A DNA stretch of 64,000 nt from Bin80 sp965219915 (GTDB lineage Bacteria; Bacteroidota; Rhodothermia; Rhodothermales; Bin80). The position numbers and the translations under genes are program-made. Location: positions 558,001-622,000 of the forward strand of contig OZ244794.1 of NCBI GenBank assembly GCA_965219915.1, in the 5' to 3' direction. This document shows positions 63,028 to 64,000 of this stretch, piece by piece. Numbering within the stretch: position 1 is the first letter of the stretch; every line of letters starts with the position of its first letter. The notes under the pieces were generated by a model that was given only the letters and a program-made list of their open reading frames with translations, was not told where the DNA came from and did no database searches.

Positions 63028-63999
63028 TTATAGGTCTAGTTCTAGGATGTCCAAAGCACAGAGTGCGTTTACCAGGCGGATTTGGTATGTAGTTTTGCAG
63101 CTTGATGCCAGCAGACGCGGGGAAGCAAAGGCCAGGCTTAAGGCTTTAGCACGGCTTAGTGCTACATTGATGCGCTCTCGGGACAGCAAAAAATCCATGC
63201 CCCTAGGCGTGTCCTCGGCTGAGGTTGAGGTCATTGATACCAGAGCTATGGCCGCTTCCTGACCTTGGAACTTGTCTACAGTGCCAACTCTGATACTGTC
63301 TGGTAGCATAGTCTGCAGCATATTCACCTGGGCATTGAACGGGGCCACGACAATGATATCCTTTGGACTAATGGAGAGGGTTTTTCCTTGGCGATCTGTC
63401 CATTTGCCTTCGAGCAGACGGTTGATGACGGACTGCATAGCGAGACCCTCCTCTTCGCATTGCTGCATTCGGGGTTCCCGGTGTGTGACCGGCACAAGAT
63501 AAGCCCCCGTCTCCGGGAGACCAGAAGCATGAATGGCCTGACGTGAGATAGCTCGGTTTGCACGGAGACGACCCTCGTAGAATTGCACGGAAATATACTT
63601 GCACAGCTTTGGATGCATGCGCCAGGTTTCACCCAGGAAGATGCCTCGACCAGGCTTTACAAGGCGGTCGTTTCCAAGCATCCACTCCAAGCAGGAAAGG
63701 TTGGCCGGATCTGGATGACTGGCCTGAATAACCTGGGGAAGTTGGCAAGGATCGCCGATCATGACAACGTTGTTTGCGCATGAGGTCATACCTAACAGGT
63801 TGGCGAGAGATACCTGGCCTGCCTCATCGACAAACAGATAGTCGAATTCATTGGCCATCTCCGGGCGACACAGGAGCCATGCGGTTCCCCCCACGATATC
63901 CGCACTAGAGAGTGCGCTATCGTTGTTTTTTTCCACTGATATGATGTTGGGGTGCACGCGTTTAATGGTTGTACGGGAGGATACCTTGTGCACGATAGC
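63028..63999 (-). CDS. C-terminal part of a superfamily 1 DNA/RNA helicase, cut by the window edge
   Basis: About 324 residues are visible, and the frame is open to the window's right edge, so the N-terminus with Walker A lies outside. Motif II (FVDEAGQ), motif III (MIGDPCQLPQ), motif IV region, motif V (GTVDKFQGQE) and motif VI (NVALSRAK) are present, in the Dna2/Upf1-like AAA_11/AAA_12 helicase style. A nuclease or other domain may precede it. It is encoded head-to-tail with the S9 peptidase (1-base gap), with no functional link implied. Confidence 0.88.
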   Translation of the reverse strand, partial: AIVHKVSSRTTIKRVHPNIISVEKNNDSALSSADIVGGTAWLLCRPEMANEFDYLFVDEAGQVSLANLLGMTSCANNVVMIGDPCQLPQVIQASHPDPANLSCLEWMLGNDRLVKPGRGIFLGETWRMHPKLCKYISVQFYEGRLRANRAISRQAIHASGLPETGAYLVPVTHREPRMQQCEEEGLAMQSVINRLLEGKWTDRQGKTLSISPKDIIVVAPFNAQVNMLQTMLPDSIRVGTVDKFQGQEAAIALVSMTSTSAEDTPRGMDFLLSRERINVALSRAKALSLAFASPRLLASSCKTTYQIRLVNALCALDILELDL

Positions 64000-64000
64000 T

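Noticed and set aside
1..64000. CRISPR arrays, tRNA and rRNA genes
   Set aside because: No regularly spaced repeats, cloverleaf-like sequence or rRNA signatures were seen on reading the window; weak or unusual RNAs could be missed by eye.

Overview
The window is a gene-dense stretch of chromosome from a Gram-negative bacterium that uses glycans. There are many lipoprotein and Sec or Tat export signals, a DUF2911 protein, five sulfatases, several ThuA and DUF1080 proteins, Gfo/Idh/MocA oxidoreductases and a DUF1549/DUF1553 plus DUF1501 pair. This mix fits the Rhodothermota/Bacteroidota side of the tree best, with Planctomycetota-like content; the assignment is inference, since no rRNA or other marker gene is present. 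I see no tRNA, rRNA or CRISPR array.

Layout. 1-6.7 kb: the tail of an FAD/Fe-S oxidase, an MFS transporter, a DUF2911 protein, and sulfatase, SDR, sulfatase on the minus strand. 6.8-13.0 kb: a plus-strand sugar-acid cluster (LarA-type nickel racemase/epimerase, beta-hydroxyacid dehydrogenase, lactonase, Gfo/Idh/MocA, small DMT permease, aldo/keto reductase), with several TGATG or ATGA junctions. 13.6-20.0 kb: exported double-DUF1080 protein, ThuA-propeller protein and a Tat-exported sugar isomerase. 20.0-27.2 kb: an accessory island that looks AT-richer by eye, with decayed and orphan small genes (methyltransferase-HNH pseudogene, YjzC-like protein) and one large membrane-anchored coiled-coil protein lying between two imperfect ~167-bp direct repeats. 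27.2-42.5 kb: a second glycan block with Gfo/Idh/MocA, DUF1080, CBM9-like, sulfamidase-like sulfatase, SGNH/propeller/HEAT/cytochrome c protein, arylsulfatase, GH10 xylanase, PSD1-type cytochrome and DUF1501. 42.8-48.0 kb: SDR, a complete ribose-type sugar ABC importer and a sugar isomerase. 48.2-51.2 kb: a MerR regulator with a VIT/VWA protein. 52.4-57.1 kb: a tightly coupled minus-strand operon (FAD oxidase, Fe-S protein, UPF0261, creatininase-like). 57.2-63.0 kb: two ThuA proteins, a sulfatase and an S9 peptidase. The window ends inside a superfamily 1 helicase.

How the genes fit together (inference): exported sulfatases and the xylanase would desulfate and cut glycans outside the cytoplasm. 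The Gfo/Idh/MocA, DUF1080 and isomerase proteins resemble the parts of 3-keto-glycoside breakdown. The ABC importer, DMT and MFS carriers would take up products, and the SDR, AKR, HIBADH, lactonase and LarA enzymes would process sugar acids. No sulfatase-maturing enzyme, SusC/SusD pair or nickel-pincer cofactor genes are in the window.

The items most worth following up are the repeat-flanked coiled-coil protein with a nuclease-like motif, the split Tat leader ahead of a Gfo/Idh/MocA gene, and the UPF0261/creatininase/Fe-S/FAD operon.
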